DNA of 32,399 nucleotides from JBHOQX01 sp042408595 (GTDB taxonomy: Bacteria > Chloroflexota > Chloroflexia > Chloroflexales > Roseiflexaceae). Below, piece after piece: positions 1-7,270 of this stretch. The position numbers and the translations under genes are program-made. Under the pieces are notes generated by a model that saw only the letters and a list, made by a program, of their open reading frames with translations, was not told the origin of the DNA and did no database searches. The first letter of the stretch is position 1; each line of letters opens with the position of its first letter. The DNA lies in assembly GCA_042408595.1 (NCBI GenBank), contig JBHOQX010000095.1, forward strand, positions 1-32,399, read 5' to 3'.

Positions 1-111
1 CAGTAACCAGAGCATCTGCCAATGACTGCGTCCCACAGGATCGGTCGCCTGACGATACCGCTGCTCCAACGCATCAATCGTCAGGTGGTCGGCTAGTTTC
101 AGTCGTCTCAT
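1..111 (-). CDS. IS630-type transposase, N-terminal fragment (cut by window edge)
   Basis: Reading the minus strand from the ATG at 111 gives 37 residues without a stop, starting MRRLKLADHLTIDALEQRYR and continuing to a HWQMLWLL stretch at the window edge. The L-x-L-x-x-H-L start followed by a short helix and an H-W-Q-x-x-W-L-L segment resembles the helix-turn-helix start of IS630/Tc1-type transposases, where this part binds the element ends. The rest of the gene lies outside the window, so neither intactness nor the catalytic DDE residues can be judged. The neighbouring sequence is less GC-rich than the rest of the window, which fits a mobile element. It could instead be a stand-alone helix-turn-helix relic. 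Confidence 0.55.
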   Translation of the reverse strand, partial: MRRLKLADHLTIDALEQRYRQATDPVGRSHWQMLWLL

Positions 112-360
112 ATTATCAGTATACACCCGAATTTGGTATGAAGCCTCTACATGGAGGTGGACTTTTGCAGATCTCGGCGGATCGCTCTGTGATGCGGTAG
201 AAGGCCAGTCGCTGAACAGGCGAATAGCGGGCGCTCGTCAACTACTGGATCGCATTAGAACGCCATATTCCGCCTCTCGCTGAATACGAACTCTTGTTCG
301 GAAAGCCGTTTCTTACGAGAATCTGCAAGGGTCCAGTCAGAACATTCCCTCGAACCTGTC
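112..360. other. Non-coding flank of the transposase gene, relatively AT-rich
   Basis: This stretch holds no convincing gene. It is clearly richer in A and T than the genes to its right and probably contains the outer end of the IS630-like element, for example around the TATACACCCG stretch near 121. The terminal inverted repeat and the TA target duplication cannot be placed without the other end of the element. Confidence 0.4.
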
Positions 361-1236
361 TCAGCTCATATTTGCGCAGAGGACAAACGTCACCACCGTC
401 TCTCCGAGGTCAATGCGCTCGCCGCCATGCAGCGCCAGCGACTGCCCCGGCGCGATCTCGCGCCCATCCACCCGCGCTGCGCGCCCGGCGTCTGCCAACA
501 CATCCAGCGCGAAGCCGCCCTCGGCGCGGCGCACCAGCGCGTGCCGCCACGCGACCCCTGGATCGGGCAGGTAGACCTCGCAGCCGTCGTAGCGGCCCAG
601 CGTTGCCAGATCGGTCACTTCCACCGCCAGGCCGGCCTGCTCGCCGGTGAGCACGCGTAGCTCGCCGCGGGCGAAGATCTGCCGCGCCAGTGGGATGAGC
701 GCGCCGAGACACGCGCCGAGCAGCATCAGCCCGATGCCGCCGACGACCAGCTGCACCCGGTCGCTCTGGGCGCGAAAGAGCTGGGTGAGCGCCTCGTACA
801 GCAGGCCGCCGAGCGCGCCGCCCGCCATCCCGCCGAGCGCGCCGTAGAGCGCCCGCCGCGGCCGCCGGCTTACCAGCAGGTCGGCCGCGCCGATCAGGCC
901 GCCGAGCAGCATCCAGGCCAGCGCCCGCCCGCCGAAGCCGCCGCCGAGCGCCAGAAAGCCGCGCTCCGCCAGCAGCAGCCCGGCGAGACCGAACAGCGCC
1001 CCGGCCAGCGCGCCGGCCAACCCGTCGCGCAGCGCCCGCCCGGCGACGCGCTTGGCGAGCGCGCCGTCGGTGACCGCCAGGCATGCGCCCATGCACAGCC
1101 CCAGCCCTGCGCCGACCGCCGGCAGGCCCCCAAGCCGCTCCAGCCAGCGCTCGCCGGCGCCGATCACCCACCAGCTCAGCAGGCCCCCCAACGCCCCGAG
1201 CACGGCCATGTAGTAGATTCGCAGGCGCCTGGACAT
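361..1236 (-). CDS. Membrane protein with C-terminal FHA domain
   Basis: The 291-residue product has about six Gly/Ala/Leu-rich membrane segments (roughly residues 6-25, 39-56, 73-91, 104-121, 129-148 and 162-182), then a soluble C-terminal domain at about 193-286. That domain looks like a forkhead-associated (FHA) fold: a Leu-Gly-Arg turn at 213-215, a D-x-x-V-x-L stretch and a W-R-H-A-L-V strand. FHA domains bind phosphothreonine peptides, so a cytoplasmic signalling role at the membrane is inferred. An upstream in-frame ATG at 1251 is possible, but GGAGGAG lies just before the ATG at 1236, so that start is preferred. It follows the VWA gene by 37 bases on the same strand and is probably co-transcribed with it. 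The usual FHA Ser/His pair is only partly recognisable. Confidence 0.75.
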   Translation of the reverse strand: MSRRLRIYYMAVLGALGGLLSWWVIGAGERWLERLGGLPAVGAGLGLCMGACLAVTDGALAKRVAGRALRDGLAGALAGALFGLAGLLLAERGFLALGGGFGGRALAWMLLGGLIGAADLLVSRRPRRALYGALGGMAGGALGGLLYEALTQLFRAQSDRVQLVVGGIGLMLLGACLGALIPLARQIFARGELRVLTGEQAGLAVEVTDLATLGRYDGCEVYLPDPGVAWRHALVRRAEGGFALDVLADAGRAARVDGREIAPGQSLALHGGERIDLGETVVTFVLCANMS

Positions 1237-1273
1237 AGCGATCTCCTCCATCAGACGGCCAGGTGCCAGACGG

Positions 1274-2590
1274 TCAGACGGTCAGGCCACAGTGGGCATC
1301 GTTCTGGCCGTCTGCGTGTTTGACGGTCTGACCGCTCCCTGCCACCGGCGCTCCGCACGCCGGGCAGAACCGCGCCGTGGGGCGCAGGTTCCGCCCGCAG
1401 GCGGCGCAGGCCGCCCCGGCCTGATCCGCGCCGCACTGGTCGCAGAAGCGGGCCCCGGCTATCAGTTCCGCGTCGCAGGCCCGGCAGCGGGCCGGCGCGG
1501 CCACCGGCGTCAGCCGGTCGGTGACAGGGGCGGCGGGCGCCTCAGCCGGCGCGGGCGAACGACGCCACCGGGCGAGCGATGGCAGAAGCAGCAAACCGAG
1601 GATCGGCAGGAGCAGCAGCGCCCCGACCCACGGGTTCGAGCGGACGTCGATCAGGTGCCGCTCGACATACGCGCCGCTGGCCGCCCCGCCGGCCACCTGC
1701 ACCTGGATGTCGCGGCGCGTGCCGTCGAAGAACGGGCGCGGGCTGCGGTAGGTCAGCCGATACTCTCGCTGGACATCCCCGGCCAGTCGGGTGTAGAGCG
1801 CAGCCAGATCTGCGGCGTCCGGCGTGTAGAAATAGCTCCCGCCGGTCTCGTCGGCGATGCGCCGGAGCACAGCCTCGTCGATCCCGTCGCGGTCGCCGCC
1901 GCCGCGCGCCCCCACGCCGACGACGTGCACCTGCTGGCCGGCGCGCTGCGCATAGCCGATCGCGTCGTCCAGCGCGGCGCGGCTGCCGTGGCTCGCCGGG
2001 CAGATCCGATTGTTCAGGTCGCGGCAGTCCTGCCCGTCCGTCAGCAGCAGCAGCACCCGGCGGCCCGGCGCGTTCTGCAGCAGCTCCACGCCGGAGATCA
2101 GCGCGTCGTAGATCGCGGTGCCGCCGCCGAAGCCGATGGCGTCGATCACGGCGTCCAGCGCGGCGCGGTCGTCGTCGAAGCGGCGCAGGAGCTGCGCGCC
2201 GGCCCCGTCGAACGCCAGCAGCGCCGTGCGGTCGCCGGGGCGCATCTGCGCCACAAAGGCGTGCGCGGCGGCCTGTGCCCCGGCCATCTTGCCCGCCTCG
2301 CGCATGCTGTTCGAGCGGTCGATCACCAGCACGGCGCTGATCGGCCCGCCGCCCCCTCCGGCGACACCGGTCAACTCCACCGGCTGGCCATCCTCGGTCA
2401 GGCGGAAATCCGCCGCGCGTAGCCCGGACACTGGCCGGCCGTCCGCGTCGGTCACGCTGACGTACACTGTCACCTGAGGGTAAGCCGACGTGTCCACCTG
2501 CGTGACGCGGGCGGCGTAGCCGCTCTGGGCGTGGGTGAGCCCGGCGGGCAACAGCAGCAGGGCGGCGAGGATCATCAGCAGTGAGCGCAT
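1274..2590 (-). CDS. Exported VWA-domain protein with double zinc ribbon
   Basis: The 438-residue protein starts with a signal peptide (MRSLLMILAALLLLPAG, with a likely cut near AQS). A von Willebrand A domain follows at about 86-272, with the metal-ion-dependent adhesion motif D91-x-S93-x-S95 and an L-T-D-G strand at 183-186. A hydrophobic segment lies at 322-340. The C-terminus carries two CxxC...CxxC ribbons (Cys 369, 372, 383, 386 and Cys 395, 398, 409, 412). This implies an external VWA domain, one membrane anchor and a cytoplasmic double zinc ribbon. The start at 2590 is chosen because it has a GGGAG site and opens the signal peptide; the longer frame to 2746 adds an uncharacteristic Arg-rich lead. 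It is paired with the FHA gene downstream. VWA domains bind protein partners, but the partner here is unknown. Confidence 0.8.
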   Translation of the reverse strand: MRSLLMILAALLLLPAGLTHAQSGYAARVTQVDTSAYPQVTVYVSVTDADGRPVSGLRAADFRLTEDGQPVELTGVAGGGGGPISAVLVIDRSNSMREAGKMAGAQAAAHAFVAQMRPGDRTALLAFDGAGAQLLRRFDDDRAALDAVIDAIGFGGGTAIYDALISGVELLQNAPGRRVLLLLTDGQDCRDLNNRICPASHGSRAALDDAIGYAQRAGQQVHVVGVGARGGGDRDGIDEAVLRRIADETGGSYFYTPDAADLAALYTRLAGDVQREYRLTYRSPRPFFDGTRRDIQVQVAGGAASGAYVERHLIDVRSNPWVGALLLLPILGLLLLPSLARWRRSPAPAEAPAAPVTDRLTPVAAPARCRACDAELIAGARFCDQCGADQAGAACAACGRNLRPTARFCPACGAPVAGSGQTVKHADGQNDAHCGLTV

Positions 2591-2722
2591 GGCATCACTC
2601 CCGTGCGAGTCGCGGCTGTCTGGTGGTAGGACGCTCGGCGGGCGGATTTTGATCCGTGCCCGCGAGACCGACCGCGGACGATGGAGGGCCGAATCGACAT
2701 GGCACATCCGCTTTTCGTCGTA

Positions 2723-2751
2723 TTGACGGCCCGCCCGACTCGTCATATATT
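2723..2751 (+). promoter_or_regulatory. Sigma-70-type promoter of the tetR operon
   Basis: TTGACG (2723-2728) and TATATT (2746-2751) are separated by exactly 17 bases, close to the housekeeping consensus and striking in such GC-rich DNA. Transcription would begin near 2758, inside the palindrome at 2751-2768, about 140 bases before the regulator start. Confidence 0.8.
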
Positions 2752-2768
2752 GAATGTACGTTCATTCA
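2751..2768. promoter_or_regulatory. Palindromic operator overlapping the tetR promoter
   Basis: TGAATGTACGTTCATTCA matches its reverse complement at 16 of 18 positions and covers the end of the -10 box and the expected transcription start. TGAATG-type palindromes are common sites for TetR-family repressors. Its position suggests that the adjacent regulator represses its own operon. Confidence 0.7.
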
Positions 2769-2848
2769 AAAAGAAGTGTACGTTGTGGTGCGGGAGGTAC
2801 GAAGTTCGATGTTCGCGCGCGGGCGCTCGCCCGGCGCGGGGCGTCAGC

Positions 2849-2877
2849 GGGGCCTGGCCCCGCCAAACCTCCCCGCT
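2849..2877. repeat. GC-rich hairpin repeat, copy 1
   Basis: GGGGCCTGGCCCCGCC, followed by AAACCTCCCCGCTG, matches the copy at 32126-32155 in layout: GGGGC, two variable bases, GGCCCC, then a CCA-ACCTCC tail ending in CTG. It lies in the leader of the tetR transcript. Such short hairpin repeats are dispersed in many GC-rich genomes. Confidence 0.5.
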
Positions 2878-2899
2878 GTGTAGGTCCTGTGAGGAGAGC

Positions 2900-3481
2900 A
2901 TGTCCCCGCGAACCGACAAACAGAATCGGGCCCTGCGTGAGGAAAGCCAGGCGCGCCTTCTCGACAGCGCGCTGCGTCTCTTCGCCCGCGAGGGCTACGA
3001 ACGCACGACGGTGCGGATGATCGCCGAGGACGCCGGCGTCGCCCAGGGGCTGCTGTACAACTACTTCGACGGCAAGGAAGGCCTGCTGCGCGCCCTGTTC
3101 GAGCGGAGCATGCGCGACGTGGCGGAGTCGTTCGCGCTCGCCGGGGACGATCCCGACCCGCGCGTGCGCCTGGCGCACTACATTCGCGGCAGCTTCGCGG
3201 TGCTGCGACGCAACCTGTCGTTCTGGCGGCTCTCCTACCACGTCCGCATGCAGCCGGGCGTCGCCGAAGGGCTGGGCCCGAAGCTGGCAGAGTGGACCGC
3301 CGCCATCCGCGCCGAGCTCGAGCGCCATATGGTCGCCATCGGCCGGCCAGACCCGGCGGTGGAGGCCGAAATTCTGTTCGCGCTGATCGACGGCGTCTCG
3401 CAGCATTACGTGCTGGAGCCGGAGACCTACCCGCTCGACGCAGTCGCCGACCGAATCGTGGCGCTGTATACCGGCGAATGA
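2900..3481 (+). CDS. TetR-family transcriptional regulator
   Basis: The 193-residue protein has the TetR N-terminal helix-turn-helix at about residues 15-60: L-x-x-A-L-R-L-F-A-R-E-G-Y-E-R-T-T-V-R-x-I-A-E-x-A-G-V, followed by L-L-Y-N-Y-F-x-G-K-E-G-L-L. The C-terminal part is helical and would bind the ligand. The ATG at 2900 is preceded by GAGGAG and opens directly onto the DNA-binding domain; longer upstream starts lack a site. It probably binds the palindrome at 2751-2768 and represses itself and the hydrolase gene 57 bases downstream. The natural inducer cannot be read from the sequence; a hydrophobic or halogenated compound turned over by the neighbouring hydrolase is an inference. Confidence 0.9.
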   Translation: MSPRTDKQNRALREESQARLLDSALRLFAREGYERTTVRMIAEDAGVAQGLLYNYFDGKEGLLRALFERSMRDVAESFALAGDDPDPRVRLAHYIRGSFAVLRRNLSFWRLSYHVRMQPGVAEGLGPKLAEWTAAIRAELERHMVAIGRPDPAVEAEILFALIDGVSQHYVLEPETYPLDAVADRIVALYTGE

Positions 3482-3538
3482 ACCATCCAGGCCACCGCGT
3501 GCGTTCTGTGGCTCGATGATTAAGCAAGCGAGGTTGCC

Positions 3539-4408
3539 ATGCAGGGCATTGCCACGGCTGACAGGCTGGCGTCCCCATTCGCCTCACGCTACCTGGATGT
3601 CGCCGGGCGGCGCATGCATTCCATCGACGAAGGCGCCGGCGAACCGGTGCTGTTCGTCCACGGCACACCGACCTGGTCGTTCGAGTGGCGCCACCAGATC
3701 GCCGGCCTCGCCGGGCGCTGGCGCTGCATCGCTCCCGACCTCGTCGGCTTCGGCCGATCCGAGCGGCCTCGCGACTTTCCCTACACTCCGGAGGCCCACG
3801 CCGAGCAACTCGCCCGCTTCGTCGAAGCGCTCGGGTTAGAGCGGTTCGCGCTCGTCGTCCACGACTACGGCGGCCCGATCGGCCTGCCGCTCGCCCTGGA
3901 ACGGCCGGAGCGCATCACCCGGCTGGTGCTCATGAACACCTGGATGTGGAGTTTCGCCGGCGACCGTGTCATGGAGCGCAGAGGTCGGCTGGCTGGAAGC
4001 GCCGTGGGCCGTTTCCTGTACCGCCACGCGAACGTCTCCCTGCAGGTGCTCATGCCCTCGGCCTACGGCGACCGTGCCAAGCTCACCCCAGCGATCCACC
4101 GCCACTACCTCGACCGCTTCCCGGACGCCTGGTCGCGCGGCGCGGTGCTGTGGCCGCTCGCCAGGGCGTTGCTCGGTTCGAGCGCCTACTACGACTCGCT
4201 CTGGCAGCGGCGCGAGCGGCTGCGCGGCATCCCGACGCTGATTATTTGGGGGATAAAAGATAGCGCGTTCCAGCCGCATCACCTTGAGCGATGGAAGGCG
4301 ACTCTCCCGGGCGCGGCCGTTGTCGAGCTGGAGGCGGCCGGGCATTGGCCGCACGAAGAAGCGCCCGAGCGCGTGACTGCCGAGTTGCAGCGCTTCTTGG
4401 AAGGGTAA
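3539..4408 (+). CDS. Alpha/beta hydrolase, haloalkane-dehalogenase-like
   Basis: The 289-residue alpha/beta hydrolase has the oxyanion motif H41-G-T-P, a nucleophile elbow V-H-D109-Y-G-G, an acid at D241 (I-I-W-G-I-K-D) and the catalytic histidine at H269 (A-A-G-H-W-P-H). An aspartate nucleophile, rather than serine, is the hallmark of haloalkane dehalogenases and epoxide hydrolases. In dehalogenases the residue after the nucleophile is usually Trp and HGNP is common; here they are Tyr110 and Thr43, so halide binding may differ. A cap-domain region spans about 135-225. GAGG lies ten bases before the ATG. It sits in the TetR operon. The substrate is unknown; an epoxide hydrolase or other esterase-like role remains possible. 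Confidence 0.8.
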   Translation: MQGIATADRLASPFASRYLDVAGRRMHSIDEGAGEPVLFVHGTPTWSFEWRHQIAGLAGRWRCIAPDLVGFGRSERPRDFPYTPEAHAEQLARFVEALGLERFALVVHDYGGPIGLPLALERPERITRLVLMNTWMWSFAGDRVMERRGRLAGSAVGRFLYRHANVSLQVLMPSAYGDRAKLTPAIHRHYLDRFPDAWSRGAVLWPLARALLGSSAYYDSLWQRRERLRGIPTLIIWGIKDSAFQPHHLERWKATLPGAAVVELEAAGHWPHEEAPERVTAELQRFLEG

Positions 4409-4695
4409 GACTACACTTTCTTCCTGCCGCACCGGAAGGCTATCGGCCCTCGCTTGTCCGCCCATGCCAGGGCATCCTTGTAGCTTCTTACACGACTCCT
4501 ACGCCGCGCTAATACCGCTCTAACACCTGCGCGCCATACCATGAACCGGACATAATGTGCCCACGTCGGGTTTGACCAGGGGCTCCGCCGGTCACATGGC
4601 TGGCCTGCAAGCTCGCCATCACCCCTGACAGGGCGCCCTGGCCGTGTCTTCACGGCTCTGAGCATACTGCAACTGACGAGGTGTGGAGCAAGACC

Positions 4696-5439
4696 ATGCA
4701 GACCATGCAACCAGGATACGCACGACGGCTTCACGAGCTTGAGCAAGCCTTCGTGGCGCTCGAGCCGCAAATCCCGGACTCGCCGGAGAAGCAGGCCGTC
4801 TCGGTGCTGCACGGCATGATCCAGGAGCTGTGGCGCAGCCTGCGCCGGACCAGCGCGCCGGAACTGGGCGCTGGCCTGACGATCGACGACATCGCCAACA
4901 TGTACAAGCAGGCGCCGAAGATGGATGGCGCGGCGCAGAACACGCCGCTGGCCGTTGGGACGCCCGCGCCCGACTTTGCGCTGCCTGACCCGAACGGCCA
5001 GCTGGTGCGGCTCTCCGACTATCGCGGCCGGCCGGTTGTGCTGGTGTTCTATCCGCTGGACTGGAGCCCGACCTGCTCCGACCAACTCAGCCTGTACCAG
5101 AGCGAGCTGGCCGAGTTCGAGCGGCGCGGCGCGCAGGTGCTCGCGATCTCGGTGGACAGCCTCTACAGTCACGGCGCCTGGGCGGCGGTGCGTGGCCTAA
5201 ACTTCCCGCTGCTGGCCGACTTCCACCCCAAGGGGGCAGTGGCGCAGCAGTACCATGTGTATCGCGAGTCGGACGGCTTCTCGGAGCGAGCGCTGTATAT
5301 CATCGACGGCGAGGGCACCATCCGCTATGCCCACGTCTCGCCGCAGCTCAACCATGTGCCCGACATCTATGAGCTCTTCGCGGCGCTGGATGAGATCGCT
5401 GCGCCTGCCGAGCCGGCACTGGCGGGCGATGGGAGGTGA
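4696..5439 (+). CDS. Peroxiredoxin (AhpC/TSA-type) with N-terminal helical extension
   Basis: The 247-residue protein has an unusual, mostly helical N-terminal region of about 85 residues, then a thioredoxin-fold peroxiredoxin domain at about 87-230. That domain opens G-T-P-A-P-D-F-x-L-P-D and has the peroxidatic cysteine at C127 in P-L-D-W-S-P-T-C-S-D-Q. No clear resolving cysteine is seen near the C-terminus, which suggests reduction by an external thiol partner. The ATG at 4696 is preceded by GGAG with a 7-base gap; the GTG at 4681 has no suitable site. The next gene, a glutaredoxin-like protein, starts seven bases after the stop and is a natural candidate for that partner. Role: reduction of peroxides in the cytoplasm. 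Confidence 0.85.
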   Translation: MQTMQPGYARRLHELEQAFVALEPQIPDSPEKQAVSVLHGMIQELWRSLRRTSAPELGAGLTIDDIANMYKQAPKMDGAAQNTPLAVGTPAPDFALPDPNGQLVRLSDYRGRPVVLVFYPLDWSPTCSDQLSLYQSELAEFERRGAQVLAISVDSLYSHGAWAAVRGLNFPLLADFHPKGAVAQQYHVYRESDGFSERALYIIDGEGTIRYAHVSPQLNHVPDIYELFAALDEIAAPAEPALAGDGR

Positions 5440-5445
5440 TCGGCC

Positions 5446-5742
5446 ATGCTCGGCGCACGCTATTCGCCCTATGGCCTGCGCAGCGCCCCGCCCGCCGTGC
5501 CGGTGATCGTCTACGGCACGCGCTGGTGCGCGGCGACACAGATGGTGCGGCGCTATCTCGAGCGCCTCGGCGTGCCCTACCGCTATGTCGATCTAGACGC
5601 CGACCCGGGCGCGGCGGCGCAACTGCGCTGGTGGACCGGGGGCTATGTGAGCCACCCGACGGTCTACATCGGCGGCGAAGTGTTGGTTGAGCCGACCATG
5701 GGCGAGCTCCAGTGGGCGCTTGCCCGTGGCGGTGTGCTCTGA
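5446..5742 (+). CDS. Glutaredoxin/mycoredoxin-like protein, CxxT active site
   Basis: This 98-residue thioredoxin-fold protein has a redox motif R-W-C28-A-A-T31, a probable cis-proline in S-H-P71-T-V-Y-I-G-G and a glutaredoxin-like C-terminal helix region (V-E-P-T-x-x-E-L). Mycoredoxins and related proteins have W-C-x-x-C; here the second cysteine is Thr, giving a monothiol type. The ribosome binding site GGGAGG overlaps the end of the peroxiredoxin gene, so the two are almost certainly translated together. It may recycle the peroxiredoxin or reduce mixed disulphides with a low-molecular-weight thiol. An iron-sulphur role, as in CGFS glutaredoxins, is less likely because the motif differs. 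Confidence 0.8.
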   Translation: MLGARYSPYGLRSAPPAVPVIVYGTRWCAATQMVRRYLERLGVPYRYVDLDADPGAAAQLRWWTGGYVSHPTVYIGGEVLVEPTMGELQWALARGGVL

Positions 5743-5841
5743 AAGACCGGCTAGATCGCGCGCCTTTGCCCGTGCAGCCGCGGCGGCACGCCCGCTGCGC
5801 GGGCGGAAGCGGAATCTGCAGATCGTAAGGAGGTGGTTCCG

Positions 5842-6372
5842 ATGACAATGGAGCTTGGCATGCTCATCCTTCAGGTAACGATCGGTCTCTTGCTGGCGGG
5901 CCACGGAGCCCAAAAGCTCTTCGGCTGGTTCGGCGGACATGGCTTGGCTGGAACGACCGCCTGGCTGGACGGGATGGGGCTGCGACCGGCGCGCTTCTGG
6001 GCGCTCGTCGCTGGCTTGGCCGAGTTCGGCGGTGGCATGCTGACGGCGCTCGGCCTGTTCCATCCGATGGGGCCGCTGGCGATCATCGCAGCGATGCTGG
6101 CGGCGATCGCGCTGGTGCACTGGCAAAACGGGCTGTGGATCAGCAAGGGTGGCGGTGAGTACAATCTGGTGCTGATCGCGGTCGCGGCGGTGCTTGGCCT
6201 GGCGGGGCCGGGGCCGTATGCCCTCGATCGGGTATTCGGCATCGCGCTGCCACAGCCGCAGTCCTTCTGGATCGGCCTGGTGGCTGTGCTGATCGGCCTG
6301 GCGGTGGCGTTGCTTGGGCGCCGCCCGGCGGCCGCTGGCCAGCCGGCACAACCGGCGGGCGGATCAGCCTGA
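5842..6372 (+). CDS. DoxX-family membrane protein
   Basis: The 176-residue protein has four to five hydrophobic segments and the DoxX signature near the N-terminus: L-L-A-G-H-G-A-Q-K-L-F-G-W-F-G-G-H-G. An alpha-helical transmembrane core follows (W-A-L-V-A-G-L-A-E-F-G-G-G). The ATG at 5842 has AGGAGG eight bases upstream, so the in-frame GTG at 5833, which overlaps that site, is rejected. DoxX proteins are inner-membrane proteins linked to redox and thiol stress in several bacteria, which suits its place behind a peroxiredoxin and a glutaredoxin. The molecular activity is not defined. An Ala/Pro-rich cytoplasmic tail ends the protein. Confidence 0.85.
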   Translation: MTMELGMLILQVTIGLLLAGHGAQKLFGWFGGHGLAGTTAWLDGMGLRPARFWALVAGLAEFGGGMLTALGLFHPMGPLAIIAAMLAAIALVHWQNGLWISKGGGEYNLVLIAVAAVLGLAGPGPYALDRVFGIALPQPQSFWIGLVAVLIGLAVALLGRRPAAAGQPAQPAGGSA

Positions 6373-6457
6373 TGCGCAATCACCATAGACGCACCATGCA
6401 GGCCGGGCCGTGGCCATCGCGGCGGCGCGGCCTGTTCGGAAGAAGCAAGGCCTGCCT

Positions 6458-6685
6458 ATGCTGGCTGACATCGGACGCTGGCTGATCGGCGCTGGTATCG
6501 TGCTGGTGGTGATCGGAGTGATCGTGCTGGCGCTAGGGCGCGTACCATGGTTCGGGCGCCTGCCGGGCGATATCCTGATCGAGCGTGAGAACATCAAGAT
6601 TTTCATTCCGCTTGGCACGATGCTGCTGATCAGCTTGATTGGAACCGTGGTGCTGAACCTGCTCGCCCGGTTGTGGCGGCAGTGA
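6458..6685 (+). CDS. DUF2905-family small membrane protein
   Basis: The 75-residue protein has two transmembrane helices (about 7-25 and 51-70) linked by the family's typical segment P-W-F-G-R-L-P-G-D-I-L-I-E-R-E-N. The spacing, with a conserved GRLPGDI loop between two helices, identifies DUF2905. Function is unknown. The ATG at 6458 follows AAGG by seven bases; the longer frame from 6410 adds an Arg-rich lead without a binding site. It lies between DoxX and the small ETFPASDPP protein, probably in one operon. Confidence 0.8.
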   Translation: MLADIGRWLIGAGIVLVVIGVIVLALGRVPWFGRLPGDILIERENIKIFIPLGTMLLISLIGTVVLNLLARLWRQ

Positions 6686-6704
6686 CGAAAGGAGCGTGGG
6701 AGCG

Positions 6705-6914
6705 ATGGGTGGCCCCGGCGTGAATACGACACGGCCGGCTGGCCGCGCTGAGGTGCGCTTGCCGGTTGGGGTGTCGGATGCACTCGATGCTCTGGTGGAC
6801 GAGGCGCTGCTGGAAACCTTCCCGGCCAGCGACCCGCCCTGCTGGATGCCGATCGGCCGTGGTCGGCTTCCCTCGGCTGCATCGGGCGCAGAGACCGAGC
6901 AACCTCCGGCCTAG
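6705..6914 (+). CDS. Small protein with DEAL-ETFPASDPP motif
   Basis: The 69-residue soluble protein ends its conserved part with V-D-E-A-L-L-E-T-F-P-A-S-D-P-P-C-W. This E-(T/S)-F-P-A-S-D-P-P motif recurs in short uncharacterised bacterial proteins, and no function is known to me. AAAGGAG lies ten bases before the ATG at 6705; a GTG at 6696 overlaps the site. The tail is Gly/Ser/Ala-rich. It follows the DUF2905 gene by 19 bases. A conserved motif with a good ribosome binding site supports a real gene despite its size. Confidence 0.65.
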   Translation: MGGPGVNTTRPAGRAEVRLPVGVSDALDALVDEALLETFPASDPPCWMPIGRGRLPSAASGAETEQPPA

Positions 6915-7270
6915 GCCCGCCAGCAGCCGGCGGCGTGATGCGATGCGCGCCGCCCCACCCCTGGTCTGGCGCTGGAGTCGGATCTGTCAGTTAGCCGTCC
7001 GGCCAGGGCGTGTTCGCGCGCAGCATCCATCGGTCGGGGAGGGGCCGCTCCGCCAGGTGGCGAGGCGCATGGGCTATCGCCTGGCCGATGCCAGATTGAC
7101 CATGCCGGGCTACCATGCCAGGTGCGACGAGTGCTCGCATGCGCATGGTATCCGAGGTGTTGCATGGCAGGATGGCCGGTGGCCAGGCGCTGGCGGCGCA
7201 CCGACCGCGGCGTTGCGGCGGCCAGGGCAGCGGTCGCCCGTCCTCCTGTCTGCTGGAGGGAGGATGCATG
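6915..7270. other. Non-coding gap before the triple-BON gene
   Basis: About 350 GC-rich bases without a convincing gene: frames across it lack family motifs, and long ones run antisense to neighbours. No clear promoter or strong hairpin was found. The only clear signal is the GGAGGGAGG ribosome binding site at its right end (7255-7263). Confidence 0.5.

Larger units (their letters stand above)
2591..2899. other. Intergenic region between divergent VWA and tetR genes
   Basis: The region holds the tetR promoter and operator (2723-2768) and, nearer the tetR start, a GC-rich hairpin repeat (2849-2877) that recurs at the right end of the window. No convincing promoter for the leftward VWA gene was recognised. 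Confidence 0.6.

Noticed and set aside
4411..5172. Open frame of 253 codons on the minus strand, antisense to the peroxiredoxin gene
   Set aside because: It has no recognisable domain and no ribosome binding site; the plus-strand peroxiredoxin explains this region.
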